A stretch of DNA of 7,863 bases from Ignavibacteriales bacterium (GTDB taxonomy: Bacteria > Bacteroidota > Ignavibacteria > UBA10030): positions 1-7,863 of the forward strand of contig JACRFF010000025.1 in NCBI GenBank assembly GCA_016218005.1. Reading direction: 5' to 3'. Position numbers and translations under genes: made by a program. Positions 1 to 7,778 of the stretch are shown in pieces; positions within the stretch are counted from its first letter, which is position 1, and each line of letters starts with the position of its first letter. The notes beneath the pieces are model-generated. The model searched no databases and was not told the DNA's origin. It saw only the letters and a list, made by a program, of their open reading frames with translations.

Positions 1-1
1 G

Positions 2-517
2 ATCCGGTACGTGCGCGAAAACAACATTCCGTTCTTCGGCATTTGTTTGGGCCTGCAATGCGCGGTAATTGAATTCGCTCGCAACGTCTGCGGATTGAAA
101 GACGCCAACAGCACGGAGTTCAAGAAAACGAAGCACAACGTTATCGACATGATGTTGGAGCAGAAAACAGTGCGCAACCTTGGCGGTACGATGCGGCTCG
201 GTTCATATCCGTGCGCAGTAACCAAGGGAACCAAAGCCTACAAAGCATACCGCAAGGAGTTTATTACGGAACGACATCGCCATCGGTTTGAGGTCAACAA
301 CAAGTTCAAAAAGAAACTGTCCGACCACGGAATGATTTTTAGCGGCGTCTATACGAACAACGACCTTGTTGAGATGATCGAGCTGCCGAACCATCCGTGG
401 TTTGTGGCGTGCCAGTTTCATCCGGAACTCAAATCGCGTCCGGTGTCGGCGCACCCGCTCTTTCGGGAATTCGTTCGCGCCGTCAAAGAATTCACCCCTC
501 ACTCAACCACCGAATAA
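2..517 (+). CDS. pyrG: CTP synthase, C-terminal glutaminase domain (5' end cut by window)
   Basis: CTP synthase makes CTP from UTP, ATP and glutamine-derived ammonia, the last step of de novo pyrimidine nucleotide synthesis in the cytoplasm. Only the last 171 residues are present. The reading frame is open to the left edge (the first full codon is the Ile at base 2), so the GTG at base 11 is not the start. The class I glutamine amidotransferase triad is visible: the nucleophile Cys at bases 44-46 in GICLGLQC, and His (419-421) and Glu (425-427) in [10 protein letters not shown]. The segment [11 protein letters not shown] and the later [11 protein letters not shown] are typical of PyrG rather than of other class I amidotransferases. 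The length from the nucleophile to the C-terminus (about 156 residues) fits the family. The N-terminal synthetase domain lies outside the window. No terminator is seen in the 17 bp before the next gene, so read-through is possible. Confidence 0.97.
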   Translation: MRYVRENNIPFFGICLGLQCAVIEFARNVCGLKDANSTEFKKTKHNVIDMMLEQKTVRNLGGTMRLGSYPCAVTKGTKAYKAYRKEFITERHRHRFEVNNKFKKKLSDHGMIFSGVYTNNDLVEMIELPNHPWFVACQFHPELKSRPVSAHPLFREFVRAVKEFTPHSTTE

Positions 518-534
518 AAAAGAAAGCGAAGTGT

Positions 535-1131
535 ATGAACGTTCCCCGAAAAAAAATTGCATTGATCGTTGCGCTTGCGGCGGGGGTGTCGGTGCTTTCA
601 GCCCAGCGAACGGTTCGCATAAACTTGGAGCGGATGGTTCAGCAATCAGGCGCTATCATCCACGCCACCGTACAACGCGTTGAATCGGGTCGAGATCGGC
701 GCACCAAGCTTTTATTCACAACCGTAACATTGGCAGTGAAAGAAAATTTTTACGGCGCGCCAAATCAAACATATTCCTTCCGTCAGTACGGAGGAACGGA
801 CAAGGGAATAGCGTTCTATCCATCCAAAATGGTGCAGTACAAACCGGGTCAAGAGGTGATCGTCCTGCTCTATCCTGCCAGTGAAATGAATTTTCAAAGT
901 TCTGTCGGGGCCGAACAAGGAGTGTTCTACGTTTCGACGACAAATGCCGGCCAAGCAACGGTGGCCAATGCCGTAAAGAACAGAGATCTCTTCAAGGGAA
1001 CCAGCCAGAAGAGAGTTTTGGGAAAGCTCGTGTCATTGCATGAGATGAATCCGGGTGCGTTGCCGCTTGAGGATTTTGCTCAGGCTGTTCGTTCACTCAT
1101 TCGAATTTACAAGAAGGAAGGGGTGAGATGA
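535..1131 (+). CDS. Secreted/periplasmic protein of unknown function, paired with a metalloprotease
   Basis: I do not recognise a named family with confidence. The 198-residue product starts with a clear signal peptide: a basic start (MNVPRKK), a hydrophobic core to about residue 22, and a likely signal peptidase I site at VLSA|Q (after residue 23). No lipobox Cys and no further membrane segment is seen. The mature part (about 175 residues) looks like a small beta-rich domain. It opens with a segment around residues 30-60 (SGAIIHATVQRVESGR... TVTLAVKENFYG) and a later PGQEVIVLLYP at about 105-115. From memory, such proteins sit beside matrixin-like peptidases in other bacteria, but I cannot check this. 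It lacks a T9SS C-terminal domain, so it would stay periplasmic while its neighbour is exported further. The ATG at 535 is chosen because it places the signal peptide at the N-terminus; the open frame further upstream overlaps pyrG. The ribosome binding site is weak (GAAAG-like). Its stop overlaps the next start by 4 bp (ATGA), which implies translational coupling. Confidence 0.85.
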   Translation: MNVPRKKIALIVALAAGVSVLSAQRTVRINLERMVQQSGAIIHATVQRVESGRDRRTKLLFTTVTLAVKENFYGAPNQTYSFRQYGGTDKGIAFYPSKMVQYKPGQEVIVLLYPASEMNFQSSVGAEQGVFYVSTTNAGQATVANAVKNRDLFKGTSQKRVLGKLVSLHEMNPGALPLEDFAQAVRSLIRIYKKEGVR

Positions 1132-3260
1132 GCACCCAGACTATGCGGGTTGCATGTTGCGTCGTTCTTGTCCTCCTGTTTGTGAGTCTCTCGTTTGCAG
1201 GCGGTCCATTGTACACATTCAACGGCAAAAGTGTCGTCTACAAAACCGTACCGATTCATTATAGAACCGACCTTGGTCCGATGGGTGCATTCACCAGCAC
1301 GGAAGCGACGAACCTTGCCATCTCGGCGTTTCAAACGTGGGAGGATGTGCCGACGTCGGCGGTATCGTTTGTGAATGATGGCCCGCTTCCCGTCGATGTG
1401 AATGGTACGAACTTCACGCTCTACACTAGCGTTACCGATTTCGTCATTGATGGCATTAGCCCGATCATTTTTGACAGCGACGGCGCCATTACCGATTCGT
1501 TGTTCGGTGCTGGGTCAAAGCTTGACATCATCGGATTTGCAGGCTCGGCGGTCGCCATCAGCGGCGCGAATGCCGGATATTATATCGAAGGCGAATCAGT
1601 GATGAACGGTTATCTCACCACAACAACATATGACCCGACACACGCCAAGTTTACGCTGGCTGAGTTCAAGTCTACGTTCGTGCACGAGTTCGGTCATTTC
1701 ATCGGATTGGATCATACGCAGATCAACGGAATGTTCGACAGCGATTCAGCCAAGACGAAATACATTCCCACAATGTACCCAACTGCCACAGCGAACGACG
1801 TGGAGTTGGGAACTTTGAACCCGGATGATATCGTTGCCATTTCCGTTCTCTATCCAACGCAGGCGTTCCTGACTTCGACGGGTGGAATTGCCGGATCGAT
1901 CAAACGTGCGAATGGAACCGTGGTGCTTGGCGCTAACGTTCTTGCAATCGATAACGCCGACACGTTGATGAATGTGTATTCAACCGTCTCGGATTATTTT
2001 TACACGACCATCTTGGGTGATTTTACATTCCAAGGATTGGCTTCAGGTTCCTATTGGATTAAAATGGAACCGATCGATCCGGCGTTTACCGGCGGCTCAA
2101 GTGTTGGGCCATACGCCTATGACCTGACCGATTCTTCGTTTGTGAACCCGGTCAGCGCGGAGTACTATAATGGTGCAAACGAATCCGGAGATCCGACAAA
2201 AGATAATCCGATGGAGCGGACGGTGGTTGCTGTCGTTGCCGGTGCTACGACAACCGGAATAAATTTTGTAGATAATGCAAAAACAACGGTTGCATTATTG
2301 TCCGAAGATTTTTCTTCCGCTGCTGGCACAACGTTAACGTCGGCGGGTTGGACGGTAAGTGGAACGGCTACAACGCAACCCCTCACCATTGTTTCCCCTG
2401 GCTTAACGTTTGCAGGATATTCCGGCAGCGGTACGGGCAATGCCGTAGTGATTCGTTCCACCGGTCAAGATGTCTACAAGAGTTTCACCGCAGCGGCGAA
2501 TGGGGCGGTCTATCTTTCGTTCATGATGAAAGTGGACTCAGCGAAGACGGGCGACTATTTCATTGCGCTCTCTCCCTCCGGCGGTCAGACGAATTATTTC
2601 TGCCGACTTCACCTCAAGTCGTCTGGCGCTGGTTACGTCGTTGGCATCAGCAAGTTCAGCGAGGTAGCTGGAGGCAGTATGTACGGCAGTACGGTTCTGA
2701 GTTTTGGAGCGACCTATGTTGTGGTAGTGAAATATGAGTTCCTATCAGCAACGACGACTGACGACCCAATCAATGTATTTGTCTTTCCGTCTGTGCTTCC
2801 GTCGTTTGAGCCTTCAGCAAAAGAGATTGCGGGATACACTAATGCCAAAACTGATGCAACCGACTTAGGCATCGTCACGTTGCGCCAAGGGTCAACATCA
2901 TCCGCCCCTCATTTGACGCTTGATGGAATCCGAGTGACCAACGGCTGGCCGTTCACTCTAACTTCTGTTGCTGAGCGATTGAAGAACGGTGTGCCGAGTA
3001 CATTTGAGTTACATCAAAACTTTCCCAATCCATTCAATCCTACCACAACGATTCGGTTCTCGTTGCCAACGCAACAATTCATCCGACTAAGCGTGTTTGA
3101 TGTCCTCGGAAGATATGTTGGCGTGGCGGCTGAGGGTTGGCGTTCCGCCGGAACACATGATGTGGCGTGGAGTGGCGCTGGACTTGCGAGCGGTATCTAC
3201 TATTATGTGCTCGATGCAGACGGCCATCGCTCAGCGCGAGTCATGGTGCTGATCAAATAG
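1128..3260 (+). CDS. Secreted matrixin-type zinc metalloprotease with T9SS sorting domain
   Basis: This is a 710-residue predicted extracellular zinc endopeptidase of the metzincin clan. In order: a signal peptide (residues 1-24, cleavage near SFA|GG); a catalytic domain (about 25-245); a carboxypeptidase-regulatory/Cna-B-like beta domain from about 252 to 317 (GGIAGSIKRANG... FQGLASGSYWIKM); a jelly-roll or lectin-like domain of about 392-606 that starts at LLSEDF; and a T9SS type A C-terminal domain (about 626-710, QNFPNPFNPTTTIRFSLP then VFDVLGR). The zinc motif HEFGHFIGLDH gives ligands H186, H190, H196 and catalytic E187. M216 in IPTMYP is the expected Met-turn. No cysteine-switch propeptide is visible between signal peptide and catalytic domain. 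The start at 1128 is supported by a strong GGAAGGGG site just upstream; an in-frame ATG at 1143 would leave a shorter but still plausible signal peptide. The substrate is unknown. The T9SS domain predicts outer-membrane export, then release or cell-surface attachment. Confidence 0.93.
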   Translation: MSTQTMRVACCVVLVLLFVSLSFAGGPLYTFNGKSVVYKTVPIHYRTDLGPMGAFTSTEATNLAISAFQTWEDVPTSAVSFVNDGPLPVDVNGTNFTLYTSVTDFVIDGISPIIFDSDGAITDSLFGAGSKLDIIGFAGSAVAISGANAGYYIEGESVMNGYLTTTTYDPTHAKFTLAEFKSTFVHEFGHFIGLDHTQINGMFDSDSAKTKYIPTMYPTATANDVELGTLNPDDIVAISVLYPTQAFLTSTGGIAGSIKRANGTVVLGANVLAIDNADTLMNVYSTVSDYFYTTILGDFTFQGLASGSYWIKMEPIDPAFTGGSSVGPYAYDLTDSSFVNPVSAEYYNGANESGDPTKDNPMERTVVAVVAGATTTGINFVDNAKTTVALLSEDFSSAAGTTLTSAGWTVSGTATTQPLTIVSPGLTFAGYSGSGTGNAVVIRSTGQDVYKSFTAAANGAVYLSFMMKVDSAKTGDYFIALSPSGGQTNYFCRLHLKSSGAGYVVGISKFSEVAGGSMYGSTVLSFGATYVVVVKYEFLSATTTDDPINVFVFPSVLPSFEPSAKEIAGYTNAKTDATDLGIVTLRQGSTSSAPHLTLDGIRVTNGWPFTLTSVAERLKNGVPSTFELHQNFPNPFNPTTTIRFSLPTQQFIRLSVFDVLGRYVGVAAEGWRSAGTHDVAWSGAGLASGIYYYVLDADGHRSARVMVLIK

Positions 3261-3311
3261 GGGTTGGGAAGAAATAGAAATTCCTGCCAGTTGTCCCGCC
3301 ACTTTTTCATC

Positions 3312-3340
3312 TTGACAACAACGACTTTCATTGTTATTTT
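3312..3340 (+). promoter_or_regulatory. Sigma70-like promoter of groES-groEL
   Basis: A perfect -35 hexamer TTGACA (3312-3317) is followed after 17 bp by TATTTT (3335-3340) as the -10. Transcription would start near 3346-3347, inside the CIRCE operator, giving a leader of about 50 nt. The last two bases of the -10 are the first two of the operator, so a bound repressor would block polymerase. The promoter is read from consensus only. Confidence 0.75.
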
Positions 3341-3365
3341 AGCACTCGTTAATTCAGAGTGCCAA
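3339..3365 (+). promoter_or_regulatory. CIRCE operator (HrcA binding site)
   Basis: The inverted repeat TTAGCACTC, nine spacer bases, then GAGTGCCAA matches the CIRCE consensus (TTAGCACTC-N9-GAGTGCTAA) in all but one base: C instead of T at 3363. CIRCE is the operator of the heat-shock repressor HrcA, whose activity depends on GroEL, so the groESL product feeds back on its own transcription. It overlaps the -10 hexamer and probable start point of the groES promoter, 31 bp before the groES start codon. The hrcA gene itself is not in the window. Confidence 0.95.
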
Positions 3366-3396
3366 GTTCATTGATCTAACAATAGGAGGATTTACC

Positions 3397-5342
<1,946 letters not shown>

Positions 5343-5348
5343 TCCTTT

Positions 5349-5372
5349 ACCCCGTTCTGCTTCTAACGGGGT
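5349..5372 (+). terminator. Weak hairpin just after groEL
   Basis: A perfect 8-bp stem, ACCCCGTT (5349-5356) with AACGGGGT (5365-5372), has an 8-nt loop and starts 6 bp after the groEL stop. Only three T residues follow, so on its own it is a poor intrinsic terminator. It could protect the groESL mRNA 3' end or assist the stronger hairpin downstream. Confidence 0.5.
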
Positions 5373-5394
5373 TTACGCGGTATCCAGCCGTTGG

Positions 5395-5434
5395 AAAATC
5401 CTCCTGCAAAGTGCAAGCAGGGGGATTTTTTTTT
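5395..5434 (+). terminator. Strong intrinsic terminator of groESL
   Basis: A 13-bp stem pairs AAAATCCTCCTGC (5395-5407) with GCAGGGGGATTTT (5417-5429). There is one T-G wobble and a 9-nt loop, and the hairpin runs into nine consecutive T (5426-5434). This is a textbook Rho-independent terminator and should separate the heat-shock operon from the next gene. Confidence 0.93.
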
Positions 5435-5437
5435 GAC

Positions 5438-5466
5438 TTGACAGGCGGGTTGAATTATCGTAGAAT
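5438..5466 (+). promoter_or_regulatory. Near-consensus sigma70-type promoter of the DUF3276 gene
   Basis: TTGACA (5438-5443), a 17-bp spacer and TAGAAT (5461-5466) match the sigma70 consensus in 11 of 12 positions. The -35 starts 4 bp after the terminator T-tract. Transcription would begin near 5472, leaving a leader of about 50 nt before the ATG at 5523. An overlapping TTGACT (5433-5438) would give a 22-bp spacer and is less likely to be used. Confidence 0.8.
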
Positions 5467-5504
5467 TCGGATGCCCCTTCCATTAGTCCACGGTTCTCAT
5501 CACT

Positions 5505-5521
5505 TCATCCACGGAGGATGA
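5505..5521 (+). promoter_or_regulatory. Ribosome binding site inside a small hairpin, DUF3276 gene
   Basis: The Shine-Dalgarno sequence GGAGG (5513-5517) lies 5 nt before the ATG at 5523. It is enclosed by a perfect 6-bp stem, TCATCC (5505-5510) with GGATGA (5516-5521), and the 5-nt loop ACGGA. Folding would hide part of the site and the bases next to the start codon. The dyad is seen directly; any regulatory role is inference. Confidence 0.5.
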
Positions 5522-5522
5522 T

Positions 5523-5762
5523 ATGGAAGCAAAAGCACCTGCCCTCTTCACGAAAACTGTCAAGGCGGGCAAGACCACCTTCTTCTTTGACGTTCGAGAA
5601 GCAAGGAACAAGAACAAATACTTGTCCATCACCTCTTCGTATCCCAACCCGGAGTCGAAGAACGAGAAGGACAAGTTCAAGAAGACAACGATGGTCTTGT
5701 TTTCCGACGACATCGGACAGTTTGTGGAGGCGCTGACCGACTCAGTTGGGCGGATGAAGTAA
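5523..5762 (+). CDS. DUF3276 / PUR-alpha-like nucleic-acid-binding protein
   Basis: The product is 79 residues, basic and without a signal peptide, so cytoplasmic. The order of features matches the DUF3276 (bacterial PUR) family common in Bacteroidota and relatives: an N-terminal strand FTKTVKAGKTTFFFDVREARN (about 9-29) with the AGK-x-TFFFDV core, then KYLSITSSYP (about 33-42), a charged Lys-rich turn, and a second strand plus helix, TTMVLFSDDIGQFVEALTDSVGRMK. A single PUR repeat has this beta-beta-beta-beta-alpha layout. Members bind single-stranded DNA or RNA; the Borrelia relative BpuR is reported to bind both. The cellular role here is unknown. It is monocistronic, with its own strong promoter and terminator between groESL and dnaG. 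The ATG at 5523 is preferred over the out-of-frame ATG at 5518, which directly abuts the GGAGG site and would not give this protein. Confidence 0.9.
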   Translation: MEAKAPALFTKTVKAGKTTFFFDVREARNKNKYLSITSSYPNPESKNEKDKFKKTTMVLFSDDIGQFVEALTDSVGRMK

Positions 5763-5801
5763 CTGCTTCTGCCGCGATGTGGTCGATGGAAGACACTTCA
5801 G

Positions 5802-5827
5802 GAAGCTCCATCTAACGATGGAGCTTC
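5802..5827 (+). terminator. Intrinsic terminator after the DUF3276 gene
   Basis: A perfect 11-bp stem, GAAGCTCCATC (5802-5812) with GATGGAGCTTC (5817-5827), has a TAAC tetraloop and is followed by TTTGTTTG. It sits 39 bp after the stop codon and 42 bp before the dnaG start, so it should separate the two genes. Confidence 0.88.
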
Positions 5828-5828
5828 T

Positions 5829-5857
5829 TTGTTTGTAGAACAGGTTCTTGTTATCTA
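5829..5857 (+). promoter_or_regulatory. Possible weak promoter of dnaG
   Basis: TTGTTT (5829-5834), a 17-bp spacer and TATCTA (5852-5857) form a poor sigma70-like match. The -35 would lie in the T-rich tail of the preceding terminator and the start point would fall near 5864, only a few bases before the GTG. It is listed because dnaG needs a promoter in this short gap and nothing better is visible. Confidence 0.25.
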
Positions 5858-5869
5858 CATTGCTTTCGC

Positions 5870-7747
5870 GTGAGATTCACCGAAACCCAAATTGAAGATG
5901 TACGTTCATCCGCCGACATTGTGGATGTCGTTTCCCAGTACGTCAAGCTCAAGAAGCGCGGCAAAAACTACATCGGCCTGTGTCCGTTCCATCAGGAAAA
6001 AACTCCCTCGTTCACCGTCAGCGGCGAGAAGCAGATGTACCATTGTTTTGGGTGCCACAAAGGGGGAAACGTTTTTACGTTTGTCATGGAAGTCGAAAAA
6101 GTTTCGTTTGTCGAAGCCGTACGCTCTCTTGCCCAGAAAGCCGGCATGGTTCTTCCCGATGACCAAACGACGACGCCCGAGCAACAGACCGAAGCCGAAA
6201 ACCTCTACAACGTTTGTCGATTTGCGGCACAGACGTTTCACGACAATCTCGTTTACTCGGATGAAGGCAAGTTTGCGTTAGAGTATTTTCGGAAACGGGG
6301 ATTTACGGACGAGACCATTCGTGCATTCGGACTTGGGTACACGATGAACGAATGGGACGCATTCATCCAACAAGCAAAGGAACACGGCTTCCAACCGGAG
6401 ACGCTCGTAAAGGCCGGGCTTGCGCGAACGCGCGACGACGGGTCGCTCTACGATTATTTTCGAGGCCGAGCGATGTTCCCGATTTTTTCCGCCACGGCGC
6501 GCGTGATCGGGTTTGGGGCGCGCAAGATTCGCGATGACGACCCCGTGCAAGGAAAGTACATCAACTCTCCGGAAACCCCGGTCTACAACAAGAGTCGCGT
6601 GCTGTTCGGACTTTCCCACTCTAAGGAAGCAATCCGCCAACAAGAATATGCACTGATGGTGGAAGGTTATGCCGACCTGATTTCACTTTTTCAGTCGGGT
6701 GTGCAAAACGTCGTTGCCTCCAGCGGAACAGCGCTGACGGAAGAACAACTCGCCCTGCTGGGAAGATACACGAAGCAATTGACGTTGGTCTACGACGCAG
6801 ACTCGGCCGGATCAAATGCGACCCTGCGCGGCATCGACCTTGCGCTCGAAAAAGATTTTGATATCCGAGTGGCCGAACTCCCTCAAGGCGATGACCCCGA
6901 TTCGTTCGTACGGAAACATGGCGCCCCGGCATTTCGTGACCTTCTTTTGAAGGCGGCATCGTTTATCGAGTTTAAGGCCAATACGGCGGTCAAGGCGGGC
7001 GAGTTCTCGTCGCCGGAAGGGAAAGCGCGCGCTGTTCGCTCGATCGTTCAATCGATTGCGAAGATGCGCGACGATCTGAAACGGAACTTCTACATCAAAG
7101 AAGTATCGGAGAAGTACAGCATCTACGAATCGACATTGTTCCGCGAACTCGAGCATTGGACGGGCGGTGCATCGCGGCGTGGATTCTCTTCCCCAGCGGT
7201 GGCGAAGAAGTCGCCAATCGGTGAACGTGAGAATCAAGACCAGCGCACGACGCCGCAGGCAGACCTTTCCGCCGCCGAGCGCGATCTTCTGAAGCTATTG
7301 CTCGAAGGCGCGCCGGATCTCGTTCAGTTTATCGTGGCGAACATCCAGCCGAGCCAATTTCAAAATGCCGCCGCCCGGTCCATGTGCCAGCATATCGTTG
7401 AGGTATGCGACGTGCAAGGGGAATTCGACGCCGGTCGTTTCGTTCAGGAGACGGCTGAGGAGAGTTTCCGAAACTTGGCGACCGACGTCGTGATGAGCAA
7501 GTACGAGTTAAGCCCAAAGTGGGATGAATCCGACAAGCACATCGCCGTTGCAGATTCCTATGAGATTGCGCGCGCGGCAATTCGCGTGCTGCATCGACAA
7601 GAAGTTGTCCGGGCGATGGAGGAAAATCAGTTGGCGCTCAAACAAGCAAATGCGTCGGGGTCGGACCCAATGCCTCTGCTCCAACGCCAGCACGAACTAC
7701 TCGACCTCAAAAAGCGCATTGACCACTCCGATTATTTGAAATCATAA
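5870..7747 (+). CDS. dnaG: DNA primase DnaG
   Basis: DnaG synthesises the short RNA primers for chromosome replication and is recruited by the DnaB helicase. The 625-residue product has the full domain order. First is a CHC2 zinc-binding domain (about 1-100, ligands C38, H41, C59, C62, in LCPFHQEKTPSF and HCFGCHKGGN). Next is the catalytic core with its Toprim fold (about 255-350), showing E265 and D269 in VEGYAD, D309 and D311 in YDADSAG, and D342/D344 in GDDPDS. These are the metal-binding acidic residues known from E. coli DnaG, the first four at the same residue numbers. A low-complexity linker around 430-465 leads to a C-terminal helicase-binding region (about 465-625), which is less conserved and makes the protein some 45 residues longer than in E. 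coli. The GTG start is fixed by the conserved N-terminus (RFTETQIEDVRSSADIVDVV) and by the lack of any other in-frame start nearby. There is no Shine-Dalgarno site upstream. Confidence 0.98.
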   Translation: MRFTETQIEDVRSSADIVDVVSQYVKLKKRGKNYIGLCPFHQEKTPSFTVSGEKQMYHCFGCHKGGNVFTFVMEVEKVSFVEAVRSLAQKAGMVLPDDQTTTPEQQTEAENLYNVCRFAAQTFHDNLVYSDEGKFALEYFRKRGFTDETIRAFGLGYTMNEWDAFIQQAKEHGFQPETLVKAGLARTRDDGSLYDYFRGRAMFPIFSATARVIGFGARKIRDDDPVQGKYINSPETPVYNKSRVLFGLSHSKEAIRQQEYALMVEGYADLISLFQSGVQNVVASSGTALTEEQLALLGRYTKQLTLVYDADSAGSNATLRGIDLALEKDFDIRVAELPQGDDPDSFVRKHGAPAFRDLLLKAASFIEFKANTAVKAGEFSSPEGKARAVRSIVQSIAKMRDDLKRNFYIKEVSEKYSIYESTLFRELEHWTGGASRRGFSSPAVAKKSPIGERENQDQRTTPQADLSAAERDLLKLLLEGAPDLVQFIVANIQPSQFQNAAARSMCQHIVEVCDVQGEFDAGRFVQETAEESFRNLATDVVMSKYELSPKWDESDKHIAVADSYEIARAAIRVLHRQEVVRAMEENQLALKQANASGSDPMPLLQRQHELLDLKKRIDHSDYLKS

Positions 7748-7778
7748 CATCGAGATCTCTGAAAAATTCCTGAGTCGT

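Noticed and set aside
1..4. GATC at the very start as a cloning junction
   Set aside because: A four-base match occurs by chance and pyrG reads through it in frame; nothing suggests vector sequence.
397..534. Upstream extension of the 198-residue secreted protein to base 397
   Set aside because: It would overlap pyrG by over 120 bases and bury the clear signal peptide; the ATG at 535 gives a normal N-terminus.
3261..3311. Terminator after the metalloprotease gene
   Set aside because: I looked for a stem followed by T residues; only short imperfect pairings occur, and the T-run at 3303-3307 has no stem before it.
5518..5736. ATG at 5518 starting a 72-codon frame over the DUF3276 gene
   Set aside because: It directly abuts the GGAGG site with no spacing and gives an Arg/Ser-rich, low-complexity product, while the frame from 5523 gives a recognisable family.
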